Virus record (IMG/VR): IMGVR_UViG_3300042870_000694 | Location: 1 to 29,857 of that record | Direction: 5' to 3' (one strand) | Length of the DNA stretch: 29,857 nt | Origin: a virus | Shown: positions 14,029 through 22,337 of the stretch, piece by piece | Layout: each line of letters opens with the position of its first letter | Numbering within the stretch: the stretch's first letter is position 1 | Translations under genes and position numbers: made by a program | The notes under the pieces: generated by a model | Databases searched by the model: none | What the model was told of the DNA's origin: nothing | What the model saw: only the letters and a program-made list of their open reading frames with translations

Positions 14029-14889
14029 TTATGAATTAAATAAGTCATCAAATGCTGCTGCCACATCTACTTTAGGTGCGGGTGCAGCTGTCTCATCATC
14101 ATCCCAAGGTAAATCATTAACTAATCCACTTCCACCAATTTGAGGTGCAGCATCTTTAGTTACTAATTGTTCTTCAACTTTCTTTGGTTGAGGTGCTAAT
14201 GTTTGTTGAGAAACAGAAGGAGTTGGATTTTCTTCTTCAAGCACTGCCGTTGGGTTTAACCAATTCTCTAACACAGTCTTTAATTCTGCATAAGATAATT
14301 CTGAATAGATATCAGTAATATCAGTTTGCTCATCTAACAATTTAGTTGCGATTGTAGAATTATCATGTAATAAAGATACATTTGGTTTTACTCTGATTCG
14401 AGTTTCAGGATATGTTTTACCTGCTTCCTCTACAATTTCAATAACAATATCTCTACCATTTGTTTCATCGGTAATATCGCCGTAATCAGGATCAGCTACG
14501 ATAGCTAAAATCTCTTGATACACAGTCTTACCAAATCCCCAAAATTTAACACCTTCGTTTTCTTGACCTCTGATTACCACAGGTGCGAAAGTTCTTAATT
14601 TAGGCTCCATTTTCTTACCCGCTTTCCAATTCTCAGTATCACCTAATTTCTTAAGTTTTTCTGCGAACTCTAAAATTGGGTCAGGTCTTCCAAAAGAAGC
14701 TGGACTCAAATAAGTTTTGTTGTTAATGTTGTAGTGAAATAACAATTCAATGAAAGGATTTTCCTTATTGAATTTGTAAGGTACGATACGAACTTGGTAC
14801 TTTCCAGGTTTGGTTTTCCACAATGAGTCCGTTTTCTTCGAAGTGTTTTGCAACGAATTAAGACGTTGCTTGATTGCATTAATGTTCAT
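14029..14889 (-). CDS. 32: ssDNA-binding protein, T4 gp32-like
   Basis: 286 residues. The N-terminal basic segment (INAIKQRLNSLQ) corresponds to the gp32 cooperativity region. The core has the W/Y-rich OB-fold pattern of the family (KYQVRIVPYKF, ELLFHYNIN, VKFWGFGKTVYQEI). The C-terminal tail is Pro/Ala-rich and ends acidic, DDDETAAP...FDDLFNS, as SSB tails do when recruiting partners. T4 gp32 holds a zinc through Cys and His; no cysteines are present here, so the metal site is lost. It is transcribed from its own promoter at 14989-15020 and leads the replication operon. Confidence 0.88.
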   Translation of the reverse strand: MNINAIKQRLNSLQNTSKKTDSLWKTKPGKYQVRIVPYKFNKENPFIELLFHYNINNKTYLSPASFGRPDPILEFAEKLKKLGDTENWKAGKKMEPKLRTFAPVVIRGQENEGVKFWGFGKTVYQEILAIVADPDYGDITDETNGRDIVIEIVEEAGKTYPETRIRVKPNVSLLHDNSTIATKLLDEQTDITDIYSELSYAELKTVLENWLNPTAVLEEENPTPSVSQQTLAPQPKKVEEQLVTKDAAPQIGGSGLVNDLPWDDDETAAPAPKVDVAAAFDDLFNS

Positions 14890-14988
14890 GCTGCTTTGTT
14901 TTTAATGTTTAAAAATTTGTTTTTAAGTTTTAAGATTATCGCGATTTAATCTCACGTATAAATATCGATTTTCTTAATTCCTATACAA

Positions 14989-15020
14989 TAAAGATACGAT
15001 ATTTTTTTGGAACTACCAAA
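14989..15020 (-). promoter_or_regulatory. Promoter of the replication operon (gp32-uvsX-RNase H-helicase)
   Basis: TTTGG (15020-15016), TAGTTCCAAA, then ATATCG and TATCTTTA (14996-14989), 20 nt from TTG to the TA box. It has the same architecture as the RNA-island promoters. The leader before gp32 is about 95 nt and contains ATCGATATTT and other A/T-rich sequence. The promoter abuts the DUF3310 stop codon. Confidence 0.7.
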
Positions 15021-15320
15021 TTATTTAGAGAGTAATTTTATCCTTCTTTCAAGGTAAAAAACTGCTTTCTTCAAATCCTCTAGTTCCTTTGCTGGGTCCT
15101 TCTTTCCGGCCCTTGCTATGTATTTTGCTACATTGAATAGGTATGCATCTTTGTCTAATCCCCACGCTTCACATACCTTTATTACTTCGTATGGGTTATC
15201 GATACCACCATAATATGCTGGTCCGTTTACCATTTCTTTTTGTGGAGCAGGTGGTGTGTGTTTGAAATTCGGTAAACTATCTGTAAATTCGTCTTTTCTT
15301 ATTTTTGGTTTTGCTGGCAT
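15021..15320 (-). CDS. DUF3310 protein
   Basis: 99 residues with the DUF3310 signature: YYGG (36-39), then NVAKYIARAGKK (63-74), then EDLKKAVFYLERRI (81-94). DUF3310 is a phage-wide family; no activity is firmly established, though it has been described as nucleotide-kinase-like. The N-terminal MPAKPKI lies in a 24-nt direct repeat with 15949-15972 (see the repeat entry). It precedes the replication promoter. Confidence 0.85.
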   Translation of the reverse strand: MPAKPKIRKDEFTDSLPNFKHTPPAPQKEMVNGPAYYGGIDNPYEVIKVCEAWGLDKDAYLFNVAKYIARAGKKDPAKELEDLKKAVFYLERRIKLLSK

Positions 15321-15324
15321 ATAA
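15301..15324 (-). repeat. Direct repeat, copy 1 (5' end of the DUF3310 gene)
   Basis: 22 of 24 bases match the copy at 15949-15972. On the minus strand both read TTATAT, two variable bases, then CAGCAAAACCAAAAAT. This copy spans the DUF3310 start codon. Confidence 0.65.
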
Positions 15325-15338
15325 GGTATTTATGTGAT

Positions 15339-15902
15339 TTATATTAATCCTGTTTTTTTAGGTATGTTAAGTTGTAAATTATATACCAATGAGTATCTGT
15401 AATTTGGGAACACCGGACTTGGTACTCTACCTGTATGTGGTATACCTGCATCAAACAATACCAATCTACCTGGTTTTGGTAATACACTTTTTATTATTTC
15501 AGCATCACTTCCTATTTTATCAAAAAATACAGTTTCAGAACCCCAATTTGCATCCCAATTATCATTGCCATATATTATTGCTGTAATATTATTGAATCCG
15601 TTTATCACGCCATCATCATGAATTGAGAGGACATCTGAGTATTTGTATGCATTTATCATAATTCTTTTACATATATATTCATTGTTTAATATTGGTAATA
15701 AAAATATTTTATTTAATATTTCATTATAAAAATTAATATTAATATCTTCATTATTTACTTTTTTGGCCATTGACCATCTTCTATCCATTCTATCTGCATT
15801 GGAATATTCGATACCCGTTAAATATAAATCAGATGACCAGAGTATATCGTACAATTTTTTAATTTCGTTTTTATCTAAAAAATTATCAATTATTTGAAAC
15901 AT
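15339..15902 (-). CDS. Fe(II)/2-oxoglutarate oxygenase (prolyl-4-hydroxylase-like)
   Basis: 187 residues with the metal triad H95-x-D97 (SIHDDG) and H156 (IPHTGR), plus R169 (RYSL) for the 2-oxoglutarate carboxylate. The core NITAIIYGNDNWDANWGSETVFF resembles the homologue at 16778-17302 (TWDTNWGGIFMY), so the two are probably paralogues. Such enzymes hydroxylate amino acids, nucleobases or glycans; the substrate is not visible. It lies between two copies of a 24-nt repeat, which suggests insertion or duplication. Confidence 0.85.
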   Translation of the reverse strand: MFQIIDNFLDKNEIKKLYDILWSSDLYLTGIEYSNADRMDRRWSMAKKVNNEDININFYNEILNKIFLLPILNNEYICKRIMINAYKYSDVLSIHDDGVINGFNNITAIIYGNDNWDANWGSETVFFDKIGSDAEIIKSVLPKPGRLVLFDAGIPHTGRVPSPVFPNYRYSLVYNLQLNIPKKTGLI

Positions 15903-15948
15903 ATTTTTATTTTTTTTAGCATATCAATTTAACCATTCGTATCCACTA

Positions 15949-15972
15949 ATTTTTGGTTTTGCTGATATATAA
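15949..15972 (-). repeat. Direct repeat, copy 2, with a decayed gene start
   Basis: Matches 15301-15324. Read in the same frame as DUF3310 it gives SAKPKISGYEWLN then a stop, versus MPAKPKIRKDEF in DUF3310, but the start codon would be ATA. It looks like a remnant of a duplicated DUF3310 5' end. Confidence 0.55.
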
Positions 15973-15979
15973 CTTTTTA

Positions 15980-16558
15980 TTAAATTAAGTTTATTTTTTC
16001 AATTATGTTATGTTTTGTAATTGGCATTACAATTGACCATCTTTCACCACTTGTTATTTCTTTTATTTCGTGCAGAATTCTGCCGTGATAGGATAACGCC
16101 GTGCCTGTTTGTTTTGAAATTAAACATTCATTATTATTATCATCCCAACATATATATTCACCCCCCGTATATGTATCATTTAATTGAATGCCTAAATTGT
16201 ATCGTCTTTCTTCAAATCCATGCGATAAATCTATATGCGTTGCAAAGGCATCACCAATACCATACCTATGTAAAGTACATACTCTTACTATGTGGTTATG
16301 ATTTATTTTAATATTACTTACCTCACTAAACCATAACATTAATTTATTAAACATCCACTCTGTTTCTGCTGTATTTTTTATAACATATACATTATATGAT
16401 ATGGCCCCGCCACTAGTTGCAACCAATTTATTGTCATCTATAAACTTAAATTTGCCTTCGGTGTTAAAATATTTAGTTAAATCGGTGGGCTGTAAGTTTA
16501 CATATGATTTTATTAAAGCACACTCTTCTTCACTAAATAGTTGTTGTTGATAAATCAT
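15980..16558 (-). CDS. Fe(II)/2-oxoglutarate oxygenase
   Basis: 192 residues with triad H108-x-D110 (THIDLS), H163 (ILHEI) and R173 (ERWS). GGEYICWDD (132-140) matches the beta-strand pattern GGE-x-x-F of 2OG oxygenases such as P4H/PiuC types. It is more distant from the two neighbouring oxygenases than they are from each other. It ends 77 nt before the next gene, in a gap that carries the decayed repeat. Substrate unknown. Confidence 0.85.
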   Translation of the reverse strand: MIYQQQLFSEEECALIKSYVNLQPTDLTKYFNTEGKFKFIDDNKLVATSGGAISYNVYVIKNTAETEWMFNKLMLWFSEVSNIKINHNHIVRVCTLHRYGIGDAFATHIDLSHGFEERRYNLGIQLNDTYTGGEYICWDDNNNECLISKQTGTALSYHGRILHEIKEITSGERWSIVMPITKHNIIEKINLI

Positions 16559-16562
16559 ATAT

Positions 16563-16772
16563 TTATTTTTTTAATCCGTACTTAATCCATTTGTACCAAA
16601 CTCTTTCATGTAGATAATACTGAATAGGTTTGTATATTAATTCTGCTACTCCAAATGCGGCACCTACTTTAATTGAACCACTTATCAACCACATTAATAA
16701 GAATCCAACTAAGGTACTTAAAATACGATATGAGATGGTTTTAGCAATGTGTCTCTTTCTTTCTACTATCAT
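16563..16772 (-). CDS. DUF2061 membrane protein
   Basis: 69 residues. It opens RKRHIAKTISYRI, followed by a hydrophobic helix (about 17-30, LSTLVGFLLMWLIS), a second moderately hydrophobic stretch (33-50) and YLHERVWYKW (54-63), all signatures of DUF2061. It is probably inserted in the inner membrane as two short helices. DUF2061 genes often occur beside sulfate-activation or nucleotidyltransferase genes. Here it lies between two oxygenases and upstream of an APS-kinase-like gene, which supports shared function, but its activity is unknown. Confidence 0.85.
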   Translation of the reverse strand: MIVERKRHIAKTISYRILSTLVGFLLMWLISGSIKVGAAFGVAELIYKPIQYYLHERVWYKWIKYGLKK

Positions 16773-16777
16773 ACTTA

Positions 16778-17302
16778 TTAGATAATTTGTTTTTCTTTTT
16801 CCAAGAAAAATTGTAAAGAGTATCTATATTCGGCATCCATATTAACCGTAGTTACGCAATGTTGTATGCCACTATATTGAAATACACCTAAATTTCGTTT
16901 TGGTTCTACTGCACGTATATCTTTATCCGGTTTATACATAAAAATACCACCCCAGTTTGTATCCCATGTTTCATTTAAATACAAAGAAAGAGCTGCTTTT
17001 ACATGAGAATCATCGTGCCATGGTATATATGATAATTTAGGCATCATATGTACCATTATACTTGAAACTTTATATGGGATTTTTATTTCAACTTCTTTTT
17101 TTATCTTTTGAAGCAAATCAATTTCATCCGACTTAAATTCATAGATAAGTATAGGTGTAGATGCATTTATAAGTTCTTTTTGCCAGTTACCAAAACTAGT
17201 TGATAGTGGTTTTTCATTATCAGTTATTAATCCTTTTACAAATTTTTGTACTTCTAAAAATAATTCTTCTGATAGAAATGATTCATATTGTGTGATGTGC
17301 AT
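16778..17302 (-). CDS. Fe(II)/2-oxoglutarate oxygenase
   Basis: 174 residues with triad H96-x-D98 (PWHDDS), H148 (IQHCV) and R160 (YRYSLQF). It shares W-D-x-N-W-G near 113-118 with the 15339-15902 protein, indicating an ancient duplication. It lies 5 nt upstream of DUF2061 and its ATG touches the nucleotidyltransferase stop, so the four genes 18112-16563 form one tight operon. The substrate may be the product of that pathway. Confidence 0.85.
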   Translation of the reverse strand: MHITQYESFLSEELFLEVQKFVKGLITDNEKPLSTSFGNWQKELINASTPILIYEFKSDEIDLLQKIKKEVEIKIPYKVSSIMVHMMPKLSYIPWHDDSHVKAALSLYLNETWDTNWGGIFMYKPDKDIRAVEPKRNLGVFQYSGIQHCVTTVNMDAEYRYSLQFFLEKEKQII

Positions 17303-17650
17303 TTATTTATTTTTTATAACTTGTTTACGAATTTGTGTTCCACTTATTTCTGCTATTTCAGTTGGTGGTTCATGATAGATTACATCATAACCAACCCCTC
17401 TACCATAATTTACACTTTCAATATCAGGAATAATACTAAGTAAAATCTTATCTGAATTGTTTACAAAGAATGGTTCGTTCGCTAATTCTTTTAAAACCTG
17501 TTGTGCGGTTTTAGGATTGTTCTCATCTTGTTGAACATCTCTAATTGCTACCCACACATTTTTGTTTTTTTGTAATTGTTGGGTTATTAGCCACTCATGT
17601 CCTTTGTGCCAATTTTGCCATCTACCAATGTATAATGCGTATGTTTTCAT
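17303..17650 (-). CDS. HxGH nucleotidyltransferase (cytidylyltransferase-like)
   Basis: 115 residues of the HxGH superfamily: YIGRWQNWHKGH with H15-x-G17-H18 binds the nucleotide triphosphate, and ISGTQIR near residue 105 is the second signature. It joins CMP or AMP to a phosphorylated small molecule, as in glycerol-phosphate or nicotinamide-mononucleotide transferases. It is shorter than most (about 130-180), but both motifs are intact. It lies 24 nt downstream of the APS-kinase-like gene. Confidence 0.85.
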   Translation of the reverse strand: MKTYALYIGRWQNWHKGHEWLITQQLQKNKNVWVAIRDVQQDENNPKTAQQVLKELANEPFFVNNSDKILLSIIPDIESVNYGRGVGYDVIYHEPPTEIAEISGTQIRKQVIKNK

Positions 17651-17674
17651 ATATCCTAATATACAATTTATTTA

Positions 17675-18112
17675 TTAAATTCCCAAATCTTTACGGAGTT
17701 TTTTAAAAGTATCGATTTCTCGCATATCCGTAGTATCTAAATCAATGTAAAATTCGGTAGGTGCTTCATAATTAGAAACATGGAAATTCTCCCTACCTCT
17801 TTCATTTGAAGTATGAACGTAAATTTCTTTTAGGTTTTCACCCATTTCTGATTTGAATTTATCTCGTTGGTCTTTGTAGGGTGAAACCAATGATACCACT
17901 ACGTTGTAACCTTTGTGTTGTAAGAACTTGGCCAATGTTTGTGCATTAGTTATATTCTTTCTACGGCCTTCTTCTGAGTAATCTTTGTTTTGAAATACAT
18001 CTCTAATGTCATCACCATCAATAGTGATAACTTTATGTATTAAATGAGCTTCCAGCCAATTAGCCATAGTAGTTTTTCCACTACCAGGTTGTCCTGTAAA
18101 CCAATATATCAT
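17675..18112 (-). CDS. cysC: Adenylylsulfate-kinase-like P-loop kinase (short CysC)
   Basis: 145 residues. Walker A is GQPGSGKT (7-14). IDGDDIRD (35-42) and GRRKNI match the APS-binding and DGD motifs of CysC, and VSLVSPYKDQRD matches the ISP-x-x-x-x-R segment. True CysC is about 200 residues; this one lacks most of the C-terminal lid and substrate region, so it may phosphorylate a different small molecule. No ATP sulfurylase is present. It could act on a nucleotide-activated intermediate made with the nucleotidyltransferase next door. Function as a kinase is well supported; the sulfate role is not. Confidence 0.75.
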   Translation of the reverse strand: MIYWFTGQPGSGKTTMANWLEAHLIHKVITIDGDDIRDVFQNKDYSEEGRRKNITNAQTLAKFLQHKGYNVVVSLVSPYKDQRDKFKSEMGENLKEIYVHTSNERGRENFHVSNYEAPTEFYIDLDTTDMREIDTFKKLRKDLGI

Positions 18113-18118
18113 AACTAT

Positions 18119-18517
18119 TTATTTTGTCAAATCTATCACATCAAATACTCTAGTGTATATTTTTTTTACACCTTCGGTATTTGTAACCAATATACAATTT
18201 CTATATTTTTCCCAATCCACTTCAAATTTATTATCTAATTGTCCACCGGTCGCTTCCATAATAACATTGTTCAAAGCATTGATTGTGTATAATGTATTAC
18301 TTTGTTTTTTTCTATGAACCAAAATAGTTTTCATTTCTAAGTTTGGTTGTTGATTTTCTACTACCACATTATAAGTTACAAACAATTCATTTGGAATATT
18401 TTTGTTTTGAAGAACATATATGTAGTTATAAGCTAATGTATAATTGCTTTTAATTAATTCTAAGTGATTTTCTACATCTGTTTTTGTACTAAAAGTACAA
18501 AGTAATTGTGTCTTCAT
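18119..18517 (-). CDS. Small protein of unknown function
   Basis: 132 residues, starting MKTQLLCTFSTK. The predicted alpha/beta character is compact, with no membrane segment, signal peptide or catalytic motif that I can identify. It contains the segment NALNNVIMEATGG and ends in VFDVIDLTK. It lies 6 nt before the APS-kinase-like gene and 13 nt after the 822-residue gene, so it is in the same operon. It resembles phage proteins I have seen as hypotheticals in T4-like marine phages, but I cannot name a family. Confidence 0.75.
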   Translation of the reverse strand: MKTQLLCTFSTKTDVENHLELIKSNYTLAYNYIYVLQNKNIPNELFVTYNVVVENQQPNLEMKTILVHRKKQSNTLYTINALNNVIMEATGGQLDNKFEVDWEKYRNCILVTNTEGVKKIYTRVFDVIDLTK

Positions 18518-18530
18518 TTATTTTATTTTC

Positions 18531-20999
18531 CTAATCTAATGAAATAATATGTGATGAATTTGGATTATTCATTGCTAATGACATACATCCTTTTGGTCCA
18601 TTTTGTACATTTGCAGTTGCTGCAATTCCTGGATCATAACTCCAACTCATTCCACATTTATTTAACAATTGATTCTTTTTGAAATTACCTTTACCATCAA
18701 ATAATTCTCTACTATTTTTAAATAAAGTATATTTTAAATCTTTATTATAAATTTGCTCTACTGCTGCCCCCATTCTTGCCCATAAACTAACCATTCTTTT
18801 ATATTTATCTTTTCCTTTTTTATCTAAACAATTCCCCGCTCCTTTTTTATCAACCTTACCTGCAATTAAATCACCTTGATGTTGACCTTCTTTTCTAATT
18901 TTAAATGCTTCTTCTTTAGAAATGATACCACTTTTAACTGCATCATCTATATATGATTCAATCATTTTTTCTTGTTTATCAATTTCCTTATCGTCTGGTA
19001 ATTGATTTATAATATCTTCGTATTCTCCTAATTTTTTACTTTGTTCTTCTTTTGATAATTTAGTCCATCGTTTACTTGCTTCTTTTTTAGCATATTCGGT
19101 TGCTTCTTCTTCTGTTTTACCTACCTTAATTGCTGCTTTATAATCTTTATCAAATCCTTCTAATCTTGGATTTTGTTTTGCAAACCTATCTTTATTTCTA
19201 AATGCAAATGTGTAAGTATTCATCATTTCCAATGTTCTATCTTTTGTTTTAAATTTACCATCTTTACCACCAAAAAATTCAGATTGTAAAACCCTCTCAA
19301 TACCACTACTTGCACCACCTTCTAAAAATTTTTCAGATACGCCGCCTGTAAATACTAAACTTTCAATAATGTTAGATACTTTACCTGTTATTTGTTCTGC
19401 TAAATCTTTTCCTTGTGTATTTTGTTTTAAAATATCTCTAGGTGCAAATACTATAATGTCTGAAATTTGAAATGTACTATCTGCTGGTAAATATGCTTCA
19501 TATCCTTGTCCTAAATACGCCGAATATCGTAGTACCTCAACAAAATCAGGAACACCTTGTCTAAATGATGGACTCTTTACCATAAGTTCCATTAAATGCT
19601 CTATCTTACCAACATACTCATCTCTTAATTTTTTTTGTTGCTCCGGTGGTAATTTATCAAAATTTGGAGTTTCGTATGGAGATTTTGTATCATTATAAAA
19701 TTTTAATATTTGAGCTTCTTCTGGTCTTAGTTGACCTTTATTTGCTTTTCTAAAAAAAGATTCAAATTTCTTAATACTTTTTTCTTTTACATTTTTTAAA
19801 ATAGTATTTCTACCTTCGTTTGTTGTAGGCTCAGCTCCCCAATCAATCATTTTTATATTATTACCACCTTTTGAAAAATAATCAACTACACCATTGTTTT
19901 GTTCCGCTGCTATTATTAATTTATCTGCTTGTTTATTTGCTTCTTCCGCAGACATCTTCTGGTTTTTGATAAATGATTTAACCAATTCATCTCTTTTTGG
20001 TAGATTTACTTTTTCTATCTTTTGTCCATTTCCGAATTGAAATGAATTACCATCGTGTTTAATTGGAGTATCAACACTATTTGGATTAATACTCATTGCA
20101 GTAACACCTTTCTTTGGAACTGGTGGAGTTGCTGGTCCTGAACTAGAGTTCCCATCATTACTATTTCCAAAATTATTCTTTCCGTATTGAACTAATTTAT
20201 CTAAGTTTTTATTACCAACTTTAACTTTAATATGTTTAGTTGCTTTTCCTGGAGGATATACAATATAAACCGCCGCATCTGTTGGATTATCTTTAACTCT
20301 CAAATAATTTGCTGCAATTTGTTTTTCTTTTGCATTTAAGTTTTGACCATTTAATGTCTTTGTTAATGCTGTTATAATTCCTACGCCATCTTTTGTAGGT
20401 ATTCCTCCGGCTTTGATTATCTTAGCCAATTCTTTATTTGCTGCACTAATAGTAACTTTTGCTAATTTAGGGTCATCAATAATTGGACCTGATTTAGTTG
20501 ATTTTTGTTGTGGTGCTACTTTAGAATTTGGTTTTTCTTGTGGTTTTTGCTTAGCATAGTATTGTGGTTCTTCCGGATTAGGGTCATCAATCATATCCAC
20601 ATTTTTTTCACTATAACCAGCCCCTTTTAACATTGCAGCTGCTGCGTGATATGCCGACCTTGCTCCACTACCTTTTTGGTCTTTATAATTTAATGCTGAT
20701 GCTACGGTTACATCTCTACCTGTATCTGCATTTTTTACTTTCTTTTTTAAAATTGCCGCTAACTTAGGGTCAGTGCCATCTTTCTTAGGTGCTTCCAATG
20801 TAAATTTCTTTGGTGCTAAACTAATAGCTTCCATCAATTCTATATCGGTAAATGCTTCTGCACCGAATTGTTCCAATACTGAACGTAAATGTTCTAATTG
20901 TTCTTTGTTATCAAAGTTTGGAATTGGATATGTAACACAAAATTCTGTTAAAACCTCATCAATAATTTCACTAAGATTGTCTAAGTTAAAGTTCATCAT
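18531..20999 (-). CDS. Large unknown phage protein (822 aa)
   Basis: 822 residues, no family recognised. The first 70 residues are acidic and helical. A conserved-looking segment, GARSAYHAAAAMLKGAGYS (near 110-128), is followed by a Pro/Lys-rich linker. The central and C-terminal parts are Lys/Glu-rich helices. Three cysteines lie in the last 130 residues (GAGNCLDKK, LNKCGMSW, PKGCMSLAM), possibly a metal site or disulfide. It could be a virion or injected protein, or a replication factor; the start overlaps the polymerase stop by 14 nt, so it is co-translated with the polymerase. Two adjacent ATGs (20999, 20996) make the exact start ambiguous. Confidence 0.75.
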   Translation of the reverse strand: MMNFNLDNLSEIIDEVLTEFCVTYPIPNFDNKEQLEHLRSVLEQFGAEAFTDIELMEAISLAPKKFTLEAPKKDGTDPKLAAILKKKVKNADTGRDVTVASALNYKDQKGSGARSAYHAAAAMLKGAGYSEKNVDMIDDPNPEEPQYYAKQKPQEKPNSKVAPQQKSTKSGPIIDDPKLAKVTISAANKELAKIIKAGGIPTKDGVGIITALTKTLNGQNLNAKEKQIAANYLRVKDNPTDAAVYIVYPPGKATKHIKVKVGNKNLDKLVQYGKNNFGNSNDGNSSSGPATPPVPKKGVTAMSINPNSVDTPIKHDGNSFQFGNGQKIEKVNLPKRDELVKSFIKNQKMSAEEANKQADKLIIAAEQNNGVVDYFSKGGNNIKMIDWGAEPTTNEGRNTILKNVKEKSIKKFESFFRKANKGQLRPEEAQILKFYNDTKSPYETPNFDKLPPEQQKKLRDEYVGKIEHLMELMVKSPSFRQGVPDFVEVLRYSAYLGQGYEAYLPADSTFQISDIIVFAPRDILKQNTQGKDLAEQITGKVSNIIESLVFTGGVSEKFLEGGASSGIERVLQSEFFGGKDGKFKTKDRTLEMMNTYTFAFRNKDRFAKQNPRLEGFDKDYKAAIKVGKTEEEATEYAKKEASKRWTKLSKEEQSKKLGEYEDIINQLPDDKEIDKQEKMIESYIDDAVKSGIISKEEAFKIRKEGQHQGDLIAGKVDKKGAGNCLDKKGKDKYKRMVSLWARMGAAVEQIYNKDLKYTLFKNSRELFDGKGNFKKNQLLNKCGMSWSYDPGIAATANVQNGPKGCMSLAMNNPNSSHIISLD

Positions 21000-22332
21000 A
21001 ATTTTTTCCGGTCGTTGTTTTTATTTGATACCTACCATAACCACCTTTTAATATAGGTATGATATCAGTATATAAATATTGTTTTTCTGACGGATACACA
21101 TCAAATACAAACGCATCGTATGTATATAATATCAATTTTGTGTGTTTTCCTTCTAATTTCTCTTTTATTTTTAATATTTTTCGTATATTTCTTTCAGTTT
21201 CGTATGCTTGAATATAATAATTAAGAACTTTTGCGGGAGTTATAGGTTCTAATCTTTCAATACCAAACTGAATATGATATGAATGCGTAAAAATTGCTTT
21301 GTTTTTTACCATTGTTTCTGATAATAAGTCAGTAAGATGTTGTATCTCTTTAAAATATTGAATATCTAATAACTCGCTCCTAATACCGCCATATAAATTT
21401 TGGAATATTAAAGTTTTTACTTCATTTCTATCATCAATACCAATTTGATTTCCAATCCATGTATAAAAATCTAACCCACTACCATAGAAATCCTTCATCC
21501 ATTGCATATCTTTTACATTTGCAGTTGAATTTAATTTCATTTGATAAATAATATCCATCAATAATCTTGGGTGATATGCTTCATAATCACAACTAATCAA
21601 TTCACCACCATCAAATCTACTTATAAATGCTTTTCTTTCACCTGTATCCTTTTTAAGTGCAGCATAGTTTACACCACCATATCGGTTCGATGGTCGGAGT
21701 GTAGATGTCATTAGGTTATATTGAGTATAAACCATATTATCCTTTGTTAAATGAACTGGATTGTAGGTTAAAACGTAATCCCCATCTATCTTTAATCCAC
21801 TACTTTCAATATAACTAAATGCTTTTGTTGCATCATCTATATATTTAATTGAATTTTTATTTACATTTAGTGAAAACTTAGAAACATATTGTTGTATAAG
21901 TTCTAATTGTTTAACCATTGGAATACTATCATTCAAATATGGTTCACCTTTAAACTTTGATTTGTAAAATTGGTTTAACTGATTATCTCCTAACTCAACA
22001 TCATGATAACCATACTCAATAAATTTAGCTAAATCTACATCAAATCCTTTTGTAAAATTTAATATTTGTGAAATTGCTTTGTAATTAAAAATTAACTGAG
22101 GGTGTATTGTATCTAATAATTGTTCTAATGCTTCTACTTTAATTCCTAACCCATCACCATTGTTCACATTTATAACCCACTCATTCTTTTTTGATTTTAC
22201 ATAAATAAAAGATATACGATTATTCATCACATGCTTTTCTTCATCTGATAATCTAACGTATATTAAATTAGTATGCTTTCTATATTCTATTAAGAAACTT
22301 TGGAATTCAAATTTATCTTCTACAAATGTCAT
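20986..22332 (-). CDS. Divergent family-A DNA polymerase
   Basis: 448 residues. The palm motifs of family A are recognisable but altered. Motif A: ISCDYEAYHPRLL (246-258; canonical DYSQIELR), catalytic D249. Motif B: RNEVKTLIFQNLYGG (302-316; canonical R-x3-K-x3-F-x3-YG). Post-motif B: YYIQAYETE (372-380; canonical PIQGTAAD). Motif C: YTYDAFVFD (403-411; canonical VHDE), catalytic D406, with His and Glu replaced by Tyr and Ala. Residues 136-182 resemble the IPMV...ESSGLKID connector. The N-terminal region is degenerate: I see no 3'-5' exonuclease acids, so proofreading is absent or supplied elsewhere. It is shorter than typical Pol I (600-900). The promoter at 22338-22367 puts the start almost at the ATG. 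Confidence 0.75.
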   Translation of the reverse strand: MTFVEDKFEFQSFLIEYRKHTNLIYVRLSDEEKHVMNNRISFIYVKSKKNEWVINVNNGDGLGIKVEALEQLLDTIHPQLIFNYKAISQILNFTKGFDVDLAKFIEYGYHDVELGDNQLNQFYKSKFKGEPYLNDSIPMVKQLELIQQYVSKFSLNVNKNSIKYIDDATKAFSYIESSGLKIDGDYVLTYNPVHLTKDNMVYTQYNLMTSTLRPSNRYGGVNYAALKKDTGERKAFISRFDGGELISCDYEAYHPRLLMDIIYQMKLNSTANVKDMQWMKDFYGSGLDFYTWIGNQIGIDDRNEVKTLIFQNLYGGIRSELLDIQYFKEIQHLTDLLSETMVKNKAIFTHSYHIQFGIERLEPITPAKVLNYYIQAYETERNIRKILKIKEKLEGKHTKLILYTYDAFVFDVYPSEKQYLYTDIIPILKGGYGRYQIKTTTGKNYDEL

Positions 22333-22337
22333 ATATC

